Positions 33,394 to 46,046 are shown, counted from the first letter of the stretch. The stretch: 64,000 nt of DNA from Annona cherimola (GCA_030490835.1 CM059975.1:37914133-37978132), one strand, 5' to 3'. The notes: generated by a model not told the origin, from the sequence alone. Numbers and translations are program-made.

Positions 33394-33644
33394 GCAATGA
33401 CATCTTATTTATGAGTTTTTTTTGAAATATGTTATGAAAATCATGTATAGTTATTACATTATTTGATGGAAATGAATCAGATATGCATGAAATAAACATA
33501 TGAGGAATTAAACCCCTATATAAAGATATTTAATTGGATAAATATCCGTTAAAACCCACCGTGTGATAGGGTAACAATCCTGATCACGTTTACCAGTCGA
33601 ACGATCTTGAGGTAAGGATTTGATGCTCGGGCTGGGGCGCCACA

Positions 33645-34166
33645 ACTAATCTAGGACTATGGTATCCAAAGGGGTCAACTTTTGATCTAATCGGCTACTC
33701 GGATGTGAATTTTCCCTGTTACAAAGCACATAAAAAAAGCACTAGTGGAACATGCCAATTTCTTGGAAACATGTTGGTTTCATAGTTTTCAAGAAAACAG
33801 ACTAATGTTGCTCTATCTACGGCGGAAGCCGAATATATAGCCGCTGGGAGCTGTCGTGTGCAACTACTTTTGATGAAACAACAACTTAAAGATTATGGTG
33901 TTGATTATCATGATATTCCAATTAGATGTGATAATACAAGTGCAATTTGTTTGACCAAAAATCCTGTGTTGCATTCTAGAACAAAGCATATAGATATAAG
34001 ACACCATTTTATTTGTGAACATATTGAAAATCATGATATTTGTTTGGAATATATGAAAACAGAGGATCAAATTGTAGATATTTTTACGAAACCTCTAGCA
34101 AAAGAATCGTTTTATAAAATTAGAAATGATATGGGTATGATTGAGTTTGATAGAAATATAATATGA
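33645..34166 (+). pseudogene. Element B pol, part 3: RNase H domain (unit 2 copy)
   Basis: This segment completes element B pol after the gypsy-like LTR. It has the same content as 1284-1805, with the internal TAG (VS*FSRKQ) and the SDVNF change retained. Scattered substitutions (for example ATTC to ATCC, TTTCT to TTGCT) separate it from the first copy. The open end is 33858-34166. Confidence 0.88.
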
Positions 34167-34203
34167 TAGGGGGAGTGTTCCTAGAAAGTCTAAGTTGAAA
34201 GAG

Positions 34204-34335
34204 CCAAGTCGACTCCAGTATTCCCAAGTTGACTTCAGTGAAGTCGACTCCAGTAAGTCGAAGTCAACTTCGTGAGGGGCGAAGTCGACTACACATAGGC
34301 GAAGTCAACTTCGGTTAGGGTAAGTTGACTCCAGA
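34204..34335. promoter_or_regulatory. AAGTCGAC palindrome block before the extra ORF (unit 2)
   Basis: This is the second copy of 1843-1974, almost unchanged. A GGGGGAGTG purine run lies between the pol stop and the block; in unit 1 it is GGGGAAGTG. Confidence 0.55.
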
Positions 34336-34355
34336 GCGCGTCACTTCATCTTCCC

Positions 34356-35000
34356 GTGTCGTTCCTCCTCTTCTTCCTTCCCTATCCTTTCTTTTTCTCT
34401 CTTTCTATTCTGTCTCTGCTCCCTTCCGACTTTGCTTCTTTCTCACTCTCTCTGCTTGTATCGCATCTAACTATCTCTCTTACACTTTCTCTTTTTCCTC
34501 TCTCTGTTTGCCGGAATACATCTCGTTCTTCCAACAACTTGTCCCTCTCTCTCTCTCTCTCGGATTCCTCCATTCCAGTAGTCGTTTTCATCTCCGGCAG
34601 CTAATTCTGGCCGTCGGTTCCCTGTTTTCGAGTATCTCTTCTCTTTTCCTCACTTTGTTACTCTGCTCTTCTCATTTCTCCTTCTGTGTTTCTCTCTCTC
34701 TCTCTCAGTTTATTTCTCTCAGATTCTATCTCTCATCTCTCGATTCCTCACATCTCTCTTTGTTTCTCACTTTCTCTCCGTGTATGATCTCTCTCTCTCT
34801 CTCTCTATCTCACTTGCATTTCTCTCTATTTGATTTTCGTCCCTAATTCGTCTTCTGTTCCGAGCAGAGTTTTGTATTCATTTTCTCTCAAATCATATCT
34901 GTTTCTCTCTTTGGATTTCTCTAGCTCATCTCCCTTTTTATCTCTCTAATTCTCTCTTATATTGTCTTTCTTTTCTCTCTCTAGATCTGACCGGTCCCTC
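34356..35000 (+). other. CT-rich leader-like tract (unit 2)
   Basis: This is the counterpart of 1995-2640, with a longer (CT) run near 34790 and a few substitutions. It is low-complexity and noncoding. Confidence 0.6.
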
Positions 35001-35117
35001 TGTTTCCGGGGTGACCACCGGCTACTACCTCTCTCATTCAGTCCATAGTTGCTCTCAAACTTCCCATTTTCAAAATTTCAGCTTGAAACCCAATCTCATA
35101 AGCCCACTTCAAACCAA

Positions 35118-36730
35118 ATGGCCCCAAAAATGTCACCAAGAAACAGGCCGTATCCCAGACCCTCCAAATCCAATACGGGTGAGGGGGTACCCCGCAGACA
35201 ACGGACTCCTTCCAAGGAGGTCCGAGAGGAAGCCTCCGCATCAGCAGGACGCCGTGTGCATTTCTGCAAGGCTAACCCCTCCTCGACGGCACCCCAACAA
35301 GCAAATTCAGACACCGGGTCTAGTAGTGATACATTGTCTGTTGCAAGTAGACAGAGACACCGTCTCAAAAGGCGCAGGTCCTAAAGATGCCGACCACTTA
35401 CTTCAAGACAGAATGACAACATAGCAAATTTCACAGACACTTTTATGAGCGTAAGATTTTCGTGCCAAAAATCATCGATTTCAAATTTCTACATGATTAT
35501 GAGTTTGGCATAGAAGAATTGTTAGAATTCCAAGGTTGGACTAGGCTTTTAAAAGCCGATGATAGGGTGTATCCTAATTTGACCCGTATATTTTACTGCC
35601 TATGGGATCAGGAGTACTATGTTACCTTTGTCAAAGGAAGAGAAATCAATTTGGGTTTTGGAGAAGGAAACCACCGGGAAAACGCAATTGCTAGAATTAC
35701 ACATATGTTAGATGTTCCCCAAGAAGAAGAATCGATTCCAGATGGGTTATCATTAACACAACTATACAATCAGTTGACAAGGAGCAACAAGTACCACTCA
35801 AGAATCAAGTTCCTTCATTATATGGACCTATCTCTCAGGCTTAGGGTGCTCAGGTTCTTGATTGCACATTGTATATACCCCAAAGGAGGAGGTCGAAACC
35901 AACTGAACCCACAGGAGGCAGAAATACTGTGGAAAGTGGAGAATAAGGTCAAGGTTAGCCTGCCTGCATTTCTATTAGAAGCATTGGCTTCAAAGAAGGA
36001 TAACCCTCGCGGGGTATTGCCATATGGGACTTGGATCACCCGTATTATGCATTACATGGGTGTGGATCTCGATGGAGAGCCGTTTGAGGTGTTGAAGCCA
36101 ACTAATGCCATAAATAAGGCATTACTGCAGAGGATGAAGATCAATGTTGATCATTTTAGGGCACAAAGGATAAGAGAAAGGATGGGACAATCGGCTCAAG
36201 AGAAAACAAGGGGAGCACACGTTGAGGGGGAGCAGCCCCCGCTATCATCACAGCCTTAGGCCGTCCCTACTCCATCACGGGATGTCCCAGTTGAGCCTGC
36301 ATCGCCCCATTCGCATGGGTCTTGTTCCCCTAGAGGTTCAGAGATACCTGACTTGGACCCATGTCCACCATCTTGGGACAACTCGGTGAATGCGATTAGG
36401 GAGCATCTTGAGCAGATGGAGGATAGACTGACCTCCCAGATTGCCAGGATTCATATAGCTATCATGGACATGCATTCGAGGCAGGATCGTATGGATCAGG
36501 AGCATAGAGTGATTAGATACAGACTTGCATCCGAGAGTGGCAGAGTTCGGCCTATACCCGACTTAGATCCGCTTGTCAGTGAGTCTGTGCGACGTGCGCC
36601 CACACCTCAGCCTGTATCCTTGTTCTACTCCTCCGCTCATGTGAGGCCTACACCACCCATCCTCCAGGCATCCTATCCCATCTTAGCATTTTTTTTCGCC
36701 AAATCTCAAATTCACGATCTCCATTTTTGA
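35118..36730 (+). pseudogene. Extra ORF module of element B (unit 2), less damaged copy
   Basis: This copy retains the 17 bp missing in unit 1. The frame open from 35417 runs through the globular region to 36259, where a single TAG stops it. The same frame then stays open to 36730 through the coiled-coil segment (REHLEQMEDRL) and Pro-rich tail, so globular and coiled-coil parts were one protein. The basic N-terminal segment (ATG 35118 to 35384) is in a different frame, so at least one further lesion or a separate ORF exists. Small changes from unit 1 include Leu to Phe and Phe to Leu near 35970-36020. Family assignment is as for 2755-4350 and unverified. Confidence 0.65.
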
Positions 36731-37104
36731 TTCATTGATAAAAAAGGGGAGAATAGTTGGAGTTTGAGTGAGTTTTTTAGTTGAGTCATGGGGGGTTGGG
36801 TAGTTTGTACTTACATAGGCTTGCATTTCATTTTGCATTTTTCGTATAAAATATTTGATCATATATGAAAAGTTGTTGTTCATGTTTTGAATGAATGAAA
36901 ATGTTCTACTTTGTGGATGAACTGAAATTGAATTGAATAACTTTACCATATGCTATATACATGCAAATGAAATAAGTTTGAAATGCAGTGCAAATGACTC
37001 ATGAATATTCGTAAGATTCCAAAACAAGATTAAATGGTATATTCTAAAGAAAATGAAAGGTATAAACTCAAATTGGTTTTGTCAATTATCAAAAAGGGGG
37101 AGAT
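36731..37104 (+). other. Element B 3' untranslated stretch and polypurine tract (unit 2)
   Basis: A purine run lies at 36740-36753 (AAAAAAGGGGAGAA, one G to A change from unit 1). The tract adjoining the LTR, AAAAAGGGGGAGAT, is at 37091-37104. No gene is present. Confidence 0.75.
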
Positions 37105-38857
37105 TGTTGGAATCAATGGCAAATGAAGCAAACATTTGTGTTTTGATGATTAACAATTCAATTTGAGTAAGTGTTGGATACTAATATGTTTTGTGAAAAT
37201 GTTTAAAGGTTATAAAAATGAAAAATCTGAATCTGACAGATCAAGTTGCAATCCAAGTCGACTCAGTTATTGACTTGAGTCAAGTCGATACCCAAGTTGA
37301 CTACAAAAGCGACTTGGAAGAAGAAAAACATTCTAGTGCTGAAAATTGATCCAAGACAGATGAAGTCGCAAGGCCAAGTCGACTCCATCTGTGACTTGGG
37401 TGAAGTCGCAGACCCAAGTCGACTCTAGCATCGACTTCGAGAGCCCAAACCTTCCAGCGTTGAAAACGGGATCCAAGACAAGTGAAGTTGCAAGTCTAAG
37501 TTGACTCCAGTTACGACTTGGGTGAAGTCGCAGACCCAAGTCGACTCCACCATCGACTTCAGGTGTTCAAAAGTTTCAGCGTTGAAATTTGAATATGAGA
37601 CTAGTGAAGTCGCACCCGAAGTCGACTCCATGTGCGACTTGAGTAAAGTCGCATACCCAAGTCGACTCCACATGCGACTTGAAGTGCAGTTGATCCTCAA
37701 TTCGACCCAGGCATCCGACTTGAGTCAAACTGAAGATAGTTTTAGTCTAAGACAAGCAATTCTACATGATAAAACCATTCAAGACTATATTCTGATTAAG
37801 GAAAACTCATTTGGCCATTTCTAAGGATTGCAAAATCAAGAATATCAAAGTATCATGAATACTAGGCTTGAAGATAAGATCTCCAAGAGTGATTGAAGAA
37901 GTCAAAATCTCAAGAAAGATAAAAAGATCTAGTGGAAGAACCAATACAAGTTGAATGATGAGCAACCAAGCTAATTTCCAAAGAATTCAAGTTCACCAAG
38001 TGAATACAGAAAGTCCAGGACCAAGTCGACCTCAAGCAGGAACTTGAAACCCGAAGTCGCGCCCAAAGTCAACTCTAGTCTGTGAAAGTCGCATTCGAAG
38101 TCGACTCCATCTGCGACTTGGGTCGTAACGGTCAGAAAAATTCGAACGTTGGCGCATTAAATGGGTGCCACCTACCTTCAAACATTTGAATTTACTTCAC
38201 CATTATAAATATGCATTCAAGTGAACGTGTTAGAGGTTAGAAAAAGCATTAACTGAGATCCAACTACCATCATCTCCAAGCATTAAGTGATCAACACAAG
38301 ATTCTAGTAAAGAACTACGCTTCAACTTGCTGCACTCCTCAAAGTTGATCATATCAACTCTTCTACAAGTTCTTCCACGAGTTGAAACTTGCCTACACAA
38401 TATGTAAAGTGTAGATTTCTTTACTTGATTCGTTATTTGTATTTGATATTTAGTTTAATATTGGGATTTTAAACCAAGTGAAAGCAAAGTAGCATTGTGA
38501 CTTGAGTGGGACTTATTACCTACTTATGCTGTGATTTGTACACGCCCCCTAGAGCTGGAATCTAGAAGAGAGCTGTTGCTCTAGTTGTATATGAGAATAC
38601 ATAGTGGAGCCCAAGTCACGATGGGTGTGAGCTTGGAAGAGTGGAGTAAGGGAGGTTGCCCAAACCACTATAAAAATCTTGCCTATTGCTGTGATTTACA
38701 TTTATATTTTTATTGCTTTATTACTCTCCATATTATTCATTTATTTCATTAAGGGGATTAAATCAAACAGGGTCAAATTTCTGTTTAAGTGAAAATTTTT
38801 AACATACCCAATTCACCCCTCCCCTCTTGGGTAATTGCCATAAACTCGGGACCAACA
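37105..38857 (+). mobile_element. 3' LTR of the complete element B
   Basis: It is 1753 bp, TGTTGGAATC to GGGACCAACA, and followed by ttaaa. Palindromes are at about 37250-37720 and 38020-38120, and TATAAATA is at 38204-38211. It is the partner of the shortened 5' LTR at 14117-14824. Confidence 0.9.
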
Positions 38858-40329
38858 TTAAAGTGTTAGGGTTAGAAATTTTAAACCCTAATAAGATAGA
38901 GAAATAAAATTTTTCTATGGAGATAAAATACGAGTATAGAACCCAGATGGATAATTTTAGAATAATATTTTATTGTGAAAGACCATGATTGTTTTAGAAC
39001 TAAAATAATATGAGGTGATGTGGGAGATGGGTTTCTCTAGATAAATTATTGAAATTGAGAAAGAGAAAATAGAGATAATTAAGGATGAAATTAGAGGGAA
39101 GAATTTTAGAATATTATTTATAAAATAATATAATTATTTTGATGTAGATTAAATTGAAAAGGGAATCTTGTAAAGCCCAAAGTTGGAGATTTGAAATTTT
39201 TTGCGAAAAAGGTAAGTGAGAATTTTCCGCTTTTATTTGGATGTTTATTGATGCGTATTTTTCAGTATAGATGTTTTGTGATGAGTTGGATGTTTTGTGT
39301 GAGATTTTTTGAAAAAAATTCTTTTTGAGATATATGCTTTTTATCTTTAATTATTTAATTGAGTTGAGGATTATGAAAAATTTATTTGAGTTGATGATGG
39401 ATTTGTAAATATTTTTAGCAAGTGAATTATTTTAGCTTGATGGATATGTTTAAAAGCACGTGTATTATGTATGAGCGCATTTTTATAGGTTGAGTATGAC
39501 ATATGATGATTCTCTAGGCGAGCCGGAGAATAAGATGAGTTACGGTATGGTAAGTTATAACCGTGAGAGAAGTTTGATGATGATGAGTCTACTTAGTGCG
39601 CTAGGTGACATGGAGGTCATGTTGAGGACGAGCATTTGCATTGCATGAGCATTTGGAGCATGAGAGCTTGCATGAGCATAGTATGGATGAGCATATGAAT
39701 TTTTGAGATATTTGGTGTTTGAGTTATTTTATGGAAATAATGTTTGTTTTGTTCAATATTTGAGTTTTTTTGCTATCATACATACTGAGTTGGCCTAGAC
39801 TCATGATTTCTTATGTTGATGTTTTTAGATTGCAGGATTGAGATCGAAGAACATTTTACTTGATGCATAAATGAGTAAGGACTACTTTTATAAAAATCTA
39901 ATTTTAATAGAGTTGATGCATGGTCAATAATGATGATGATTTGGAGGAGAATGGGAACAATTTATTTTGTTTACGCAAAGCAGTAACAACGGTTAAGGAA
40001 TTTTTAATGGAGGTTTGACAGGTTGATGTATAAATATTCCCTCAGCCTAAATGAGTTATGTGGTAAGAACTTCTTGTAAAATTTATTTTTATGGAATTGA
40101 TATGTAGTTGTTTATGTAGATGAATTGGAGGTGATTTAGACAAATTTATTTTGTTTAGCTTTTATATTTTATTTTATGTACTATAATGGATAGTATGATG
40201 CAAGAATGCTTGTACAGGGTGATTCCATATAATCCCTCAACATTATGATTCTATGAAGATGTTACCAGATTTTCAGTGACGTTTAACTACCGTTGGCTAA
40301 GTGGGAAGGTTAGCTGCTGGGGTGTGACA
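38858..40329. mobile_element. Right half of LTR2 (unit 2)
   Basis: This continues the LTR interrupted at 14116. It ends GGGGTGTGACA, and the next five bases are ggtgc, a poor match to cctgc before the left half. Confidence 0.65.
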
Positions 40330-41559
40330 GGTGCTAATTATGATGGTCCCTCTCATCATGAAGGGTGAGGAAATGAATTTGTATTTGAAAAAATTTTATT
40401 GTCTTTGGCCCTAGATGCTTTTATTCTGACTCCTCAAAAATAATTAATTAAACTTGTCATTAATTTAGCTGGTGGGTCACTGTAATGAAATCTCAAACTA
40501 CGAGGATATCATGTGCTAGCGAAATGGACATCATTTTCTTCGGAGGATGAGATGTTAAGATCTTAGATTAGGAACAAATTGACCAAAATGAAATTTGTAT
40601 TCTCCTTTTGAAATTTCTAAAAAAAAAAAATTTTAAAATAAACTTTTTTTCTAAAAAAAAAAAACAGACACAAACCTCCTGGTCGTATATGGCTAAAACT
40701 TTGGGCCTCTTATTTCAATACTGTTCTCGAGCTCAAAAGTAGCCTCGTTTTTTACGGAGGGCCAAAAATACCATGACTAGCTAGGCCCATAAGATGTTTC
40801 ATTGAGGATTGATTCCAAATATAATACCAATTATATTCATGTTATAAAAATATCATGCACTCCTAGCCATTTTCAAAATATGAGAACACAATCACTTTTG
40901 ACCGTATAATTTTACTACAACTCCTTGTGTAAATCTTGTGCTTTGTTAGCCATATAAAAACTAGTATTTTAATCTAGGTGTAGGTTTTAGCTAGAGTCAT
41001 TTTAGTTAATACACGCGGACAAAACAAAAAACGTCATCGTACTTGAAAAGGACTGAAAATATGTGTTGACGTTTATCATGAAAAAGTTGACATTGTTTAC
41101 TTAAAAACGGTTCATGTTTAAGTAATTGTTGAACTAGTTAAAGTGGGTCCCATTTGCATTTTTTTTGGAAATTCATTCCATCCATTTTGTTTAAGATATT
41201 TTATTTAATCATATTATGTTAATTCGATTTAAAATGGATGTAAACAGGCCACAAAACGAATATAGTTACGTTTTACAGTTAATATAAACTAACCAAAATT
41301 TTTATCTAATGCGGAGCCAAACGAATTTTTATTAAAATGATGTCGTGTGGTATTATGAAATAAATAATAAAAATATATGAAATAGATTCCATAAATTGGT
41401 GCAAATGGCGCCTATTTGAACCAGTTTAAATTTGCTTGAGCGTGAACATGATTCTAACTTCTAAGTGAACGCTGTCATTTTATAAATTTGTTCAGATACA
41501 TATTGGTAAGATTCATATGGTGTATCTCATAAAAAAAAGTTATATTTTGTATCTAGGTA
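40330..41559. other. AT-rich intergenic DNA (unit 2), no gene seen
   Basis: Near-identical copy of 7950-9179, with the same poly-A runs near 40620-40664. Confidence 0.55.
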
Positions 41560-42119
41560 GTGATCAAACTTTTGATGAAAAGTTTTTATCATAAAAGTTT
41601 TTGAATAGAAGAAAATGATGTGACATAATAGGGATAATGATGAGGAGTAAAAATAATAAAGTTAAAATGGATAAGTTAGATACATGAGTAGTTGTGTAGA
41701 AATGATTAAGGGTGCGTTTGGTTGGAGGTAAAACTTTTTGATGAAAACTTTTCAGAGTAGAAGTTGTCAAGTTGATAAAAAATGATGTGATATGATAAGG
41801 GTAATAACGACGCGTAAAGAGAATAAAGTTAAAATAGATAGAGTAGTTGTATGAGTATTTGTGTGGAAATGATTGAAAAGTAGGGTTGTTTATATAGGAA
41901 AATGTGAAAAATAATTAAAAAATAAAATAGTTATAAGGAGTGAAAAATTTTTGATTGAAAATTTTTCATTGACATGTTTTGTATGTAACCAAACACACCC
42001 TAAAAAATAGTGTAATTGTATGAGAAGAAGTGAAGAAATAATTATGGTAGTTGTAAAGAGTAAAAATTTTTATATTGAAAAGCTTTAGTTTGAAAAGATT
42101 TAAGTTTTAACAAACACCC
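41560..42119. mobile_element. MITE nested in related MITE (unit 2)
   Basis: The inner Tourist-like MITE is 41710-42000, GGGTGCGTTTGGTT to AACCAAACACACCC, with TAA on each side. The outer remnants flank it as in unit 1. Confidence 0.7.
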
Positions 42120-42444
42120 ATCGCCATATTTGAAATTAATCTTTTATTATATCAAGTAATGTGATAGTTAATTATAGCTCTCCACAGGTACCTGCCTAAC
42201 CTGATTTCTATATCACGAGTTATCTTTAATTTTTTATCGAACCAAACTGTTATACTTTAATCTTTGTTCACTTCATCTGGTGCACATTAATTTTTACACC
42301 GTCTAGCATGACCTGATCTTAAACCTTATTTGACTATAGCATTCTAATGGAATGTAAGTTGCATACCCTGCGAAATTAGGACATCTGCAATTCAGATGAA
42401 CAGCACAAAAGTTCATTGCGAATTTTTTAAAAAGAGAATGTTAT

Positions 42445-42486
<42 letters not shown>

Positions 42487-43766
42487 AATTACTTAGTAAA
42501 GTAATAACTTTTTATAAAATAATATCCTTAATGAAAATAGGAAGAAATGTAGGGCATCTCGGGTTCAATCCAGCTGTAGGAATCCGTGTCTTGCATTTTC
42601 AAGAGCAATATTTCCTATAAATAAATTGTTTGATTTACACTCATCAAGTATGCATTGAAAAAGAATGTACTTGGAATAATTGGAGTTAAAAGATAAAGAG
42701 ATAAAAAAAAGGACATATGGATAAATATTTTAAAATATAAGTAATAATGAGAAAATAAATACTATTACTTGTCGATCTTAGTGAAATTCAATATCAGGAA
42801 ATAGTTCTACTAATGCATGATGTACAACATTTGTTATTTTGGGCCTCGATTCTTGATGATGATATAAATTAATCCATTTATAATTTTATTATTATGGATA
42901 TACCTAAAAACCTGAAACCAACTGTTCATGTTAGTGGAAAATAAAAACCATTTAAGAGTGAATCTTAACCCGTTAATATTATTTATTTATTTAAACACTA
43001 TATACATTATAAATTAAACATCAAAACCTTTTAAAATGTTCATCACAATTATTTAAATGCTTGTATATTGTTTTGTAACATTATAATAATTTTTATAGTT
43101 AACATTATAATACCATTTTCAATGGATTTAAATGAGTTTCAAAGTTACGTGGAGCGGCTGAAATAGAATTCTTATTAAAACGATTTTTGATATCTTGTTT
43201 GAATAGATATATTGGATCAATAGTTTGGATTGATCTTGCATAATGAGTCAATGACTGATAGGAAGCTCGAATATGACCTCGAATATGATGAATGTAACAA
43301 TTTACTTCGGTACATCATGCACCACTAAAATGATTACCTAAAACATCATATCAATCTAAGATATGTATAAAAGATGTATTTTTAATAATTAACAATCTCT
43401 CACAACTGCATCCAAATCAATAGACCTCGTCGTTTTCTGAAAGTGGGAAAATGGGTGGCACATTATATTTCTTTTGGATCAGGATCTTTACTCTTTTTAA
43501 TGCAATTCGACACCATGTTATATGTCAATTCTATTTTTTCTTACTGTTAGTTACATTTCTAATTATCGTAGTTCATAGTTTATATCAAAATCTATCTATG
43601 CTGTCCTTATTTGTTTTATTTTTATAATTATTATTTATCACATCATGATCATATAAATCAGTCAATCTGTTCTCTTCACTTTTCTATGTTCTTTTTTCTC
43701 CTTTTTTTCTATTCCCAAAAGCTAGGACCCTTCAAGGGCATCACATTCAAGTAATCCAATTCAATA
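42120..43766. other. AT-rich intergenic DNA with AT microsatellite (unit 2)
   Basis: No gene is supported. The AT run is 42449-42484 (18 repeats). The ORF spanning 42396-42620 is created by translating this repeat (YIYIYI) and is not a gene. Confidence 0.55.
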
Positions 43767-45241
43767 ATTTCTGTTCCCAAACCCTATAGTGCATGCAACT
43801 GTACCCCCGTGCAATCCATACATCGTGGGGGCCACTTAATCATGAACGAAAAATCTATCCCACCCATCGTATTTAGTATTCTTCACTTTATCGATATACC
43901 AATTTTCATCAAAATCCAATATGTGTATGGTCCTCATCTTAAAATGGTGCAAAATCAATGTAATAAAATAGTTTAATCTAAATATCAAATTTAAAGTGAT
44001 ATTTTTAACATCTAAACTGTATAAAGTATGATTTTTATATGGATAAATGATTATATAAAGTTTTATTGCATTCTAATATGTGTGAGACCCATTTTACAGT
44101 GGACTATACTGTAATTACTCTGCAATCCGTCTACACATGAATGGATCTTATATATATAAGAAATATTCAGGTGCAACAACACTGAAATGGGCCTCACATG
44201 ATCATAAAATCATAATCTCCTCCACCTATTGTATTTAGAATAATATATTCTATTACCATAAAATTTTTCAACCCAATCAGATATGTATATGGGCCCCATC
44301 TGAAAATGGTACAAATTCAATGTAATAAAATAGTTTGATGTAAATAACAATTTTAAAGTGATTTTTTAAACATGTAAATCATTTGTTATAAAATTTATAT
44401 ATGGATAAATGATTGTATAAAGTTTTATTGCATTCTAATATGTGTGGGACCCATTTTTTATCAAATGTACTGTTGTTCGGGTGCAGTTGTGTTGCACTGG
44501 AACAACTCCCTACATATGTATAGATAGGAAAATATTCTAGTGCATGTGACTGCACTGTGCGGTTCATGAACTGTAGGCCCCACTTGATTATAAATGGAAA
44601 ATTCACCCCATCTATTATATTTAGAATTGTTCATTTTATTAGCATACCAATTTTCAATTTTCATTCAAATCCAACATGTATATGCTCCCCATCTTAAAAT
44701 GGTGCAAAATCAATGTAATGAAATAGTTTAATGTAAATATCAAGTTTAAAGTGGTATTTTCAACATCTAAATCGTCTAAAGTATGATTTTTATATCGATA
44801 AATAATTATATAAAGTTTCATTAAAATATAATATGTGTGAGGCCTATTTTATAGCGGAGTGCATCGTAATTATGTTGCAGTCTATTTGCACATGATCGAG
44901 CCTTATATATATATGTATATATATGAGACCTGTTCCGATGCAGTGACACTACACCGGAACAGTAGTACATTTATATAATAATTTATCCATATATAAATTT
45001 TATACCAAATGGTTTATATGTTAAAAAATCACTTTAAAATTGTTATTTACATCGAATTATTTTATTATGTTGAATTTGTACTATTTTCAGATGGAGTCCA
45101 CACACATATCTAATTGGGATGAAAATTAGTGTGGTAATAGAATACATCATTCTAAATATAATGAGTGCAGTAGATTATAATTTTATGATTATGTGAGGAT
45201 CATTTTGAGGCCACTACACCATAGTACTTGAATATTACTCC

Positions 45242-45245
<4 letters not shown>
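43767..45245. repeat. Cluster of four hairpin-ended repeats (unit 2)
   Basis: Second copy of 11388-12866. The hairpins are at 44473-44505 and 44930-44962; the latter has one extra stem mismatch (TGCACC to TACACC). Confidence 0.6.

Positions 45246-45246
<1 letters not shown>

Positions 45247-45281
<35 letters not shown>
45247..45281. repeat. (TG)n microsatellite, 35 bp (unit 2)
   Basis: Two bases longer than the copy at 12868-12900. Confidence 0.95.
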
Positions 45282-45282
<1 letters not shown>

Positions 45283-46046
45283 ACCAAGATAGGTGAACAT
45301 GCCTGGAACAAAAGTTATTAAAGCATAATCAATGACCGACCTTAATCAGAGCCCAGAGGATGCAAATCCATGATTAATATATGTTTAAACAATTGTCGGT
45401 GGGCTCCCCATGTATATGGTCATGGCCTAAGGGAAAATAGAGAGACTTGGCGGGTTTATGTTCATAATGTAATTTCATAATTGGAAGTAAATTTTAATTT
45501 TGGGCACATGGCACTCTCAAGACTCGAGAGTAATATATATATAAATGAAAAATCTGCGGGTTTTTTTAATGCTTTGAAGTGTACGTGTGGTTCGAAAAAT
45601 CTCATAGTCTATGATTAACACGAATAAGTAATACATAAATAAATGAAGGTTGATGGTCTCATGAACAACTCGTGTACTGAGATGCCAATGGTTGGTTTGA
45701 ACTGATATGCCAACTTCCAAGGTCTGCATCCTAGCAACTAACCGGTGGTTCCAAGTTATGTAAGTACTCTAGCTGTGATATTGTTTATTGGTGGATCATA
45801 TATGCATGCATGTTAGTTTGAAAATAATTCACCATTAATCAATTCAAAATATATCCAAATTATGGGCTAAAATACATCTCACTTTCACTATTCGATTCAT
45901 GTAAATATCAAGTTGGAAAGAAAACATTGGATCGTGGCTTGCATGACTAATCATCAGAACAGCATGATATCTAAAATAAGAACAATCATTTAGCCAGCAT
46001 GCTTACCCTGTTTCTGTATATTATTACAGGTTTGCTAACGTCCTGC
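45282..46046. other. Intergenic DNA (unit 2), no gene seen
   Basis: Copy of 12901-13665. The only change noticed is CCAGTGG to CCGGTGG. Confidence 0.55.

Larger units (their letters stand above)
21188..33644. mobile_element. Long gypsy-like solo LTR (about 3.9 kb), split by element A
   Basis: It starts TGTGAAACCCC and ends GGGGCGCCACA at 33644, with actaa on both sides (21183-21187 and 33645-33649). The joined flanks restore the continuous RT-to-RNase H reading of element B. The LTR parts are 21188-24885 and 33394-33644 (including one copy of gcaat). No internal gypsy genes are present, and small ORFs such as 23541-23738 and 23916-24155 look fortuitous. Assignment to Ty3/gypsy rests on termini and overall style, since no pol is attached. 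Confidence 0.75.
14117..38857 (+). mobile_element. Degenerate Sirevirus (Ty1/copia) element B, with nested insertions
   Basis: The order is 5' LTR, PBS, gag, pol (protease, integrase, reverse transcriptase, RNase H), palindrome block, CT-rich leader, extra ORF, polypurine tracts, 3' LTR. It is interrupted in pol by a solo LTR (18536-20388) and by a long gypsy-like LTR (21188-33644) that itself contains element A. Without these insertions B is about 10.4 kb. The flanks are ttaag and ttaaa. Gag and pol carry many stops and frameshifts, so it cannot move on its own products. Apart from the extra ORF module it has the same plan as element A. Confidence 0.9.

Noticed and set aside
42396..42620. 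74-codon ORF present only in unit 2
   Set aside because: It exists because a one-base change at the AT microsatellite opens the frame; it encodes a YIYIYI run.
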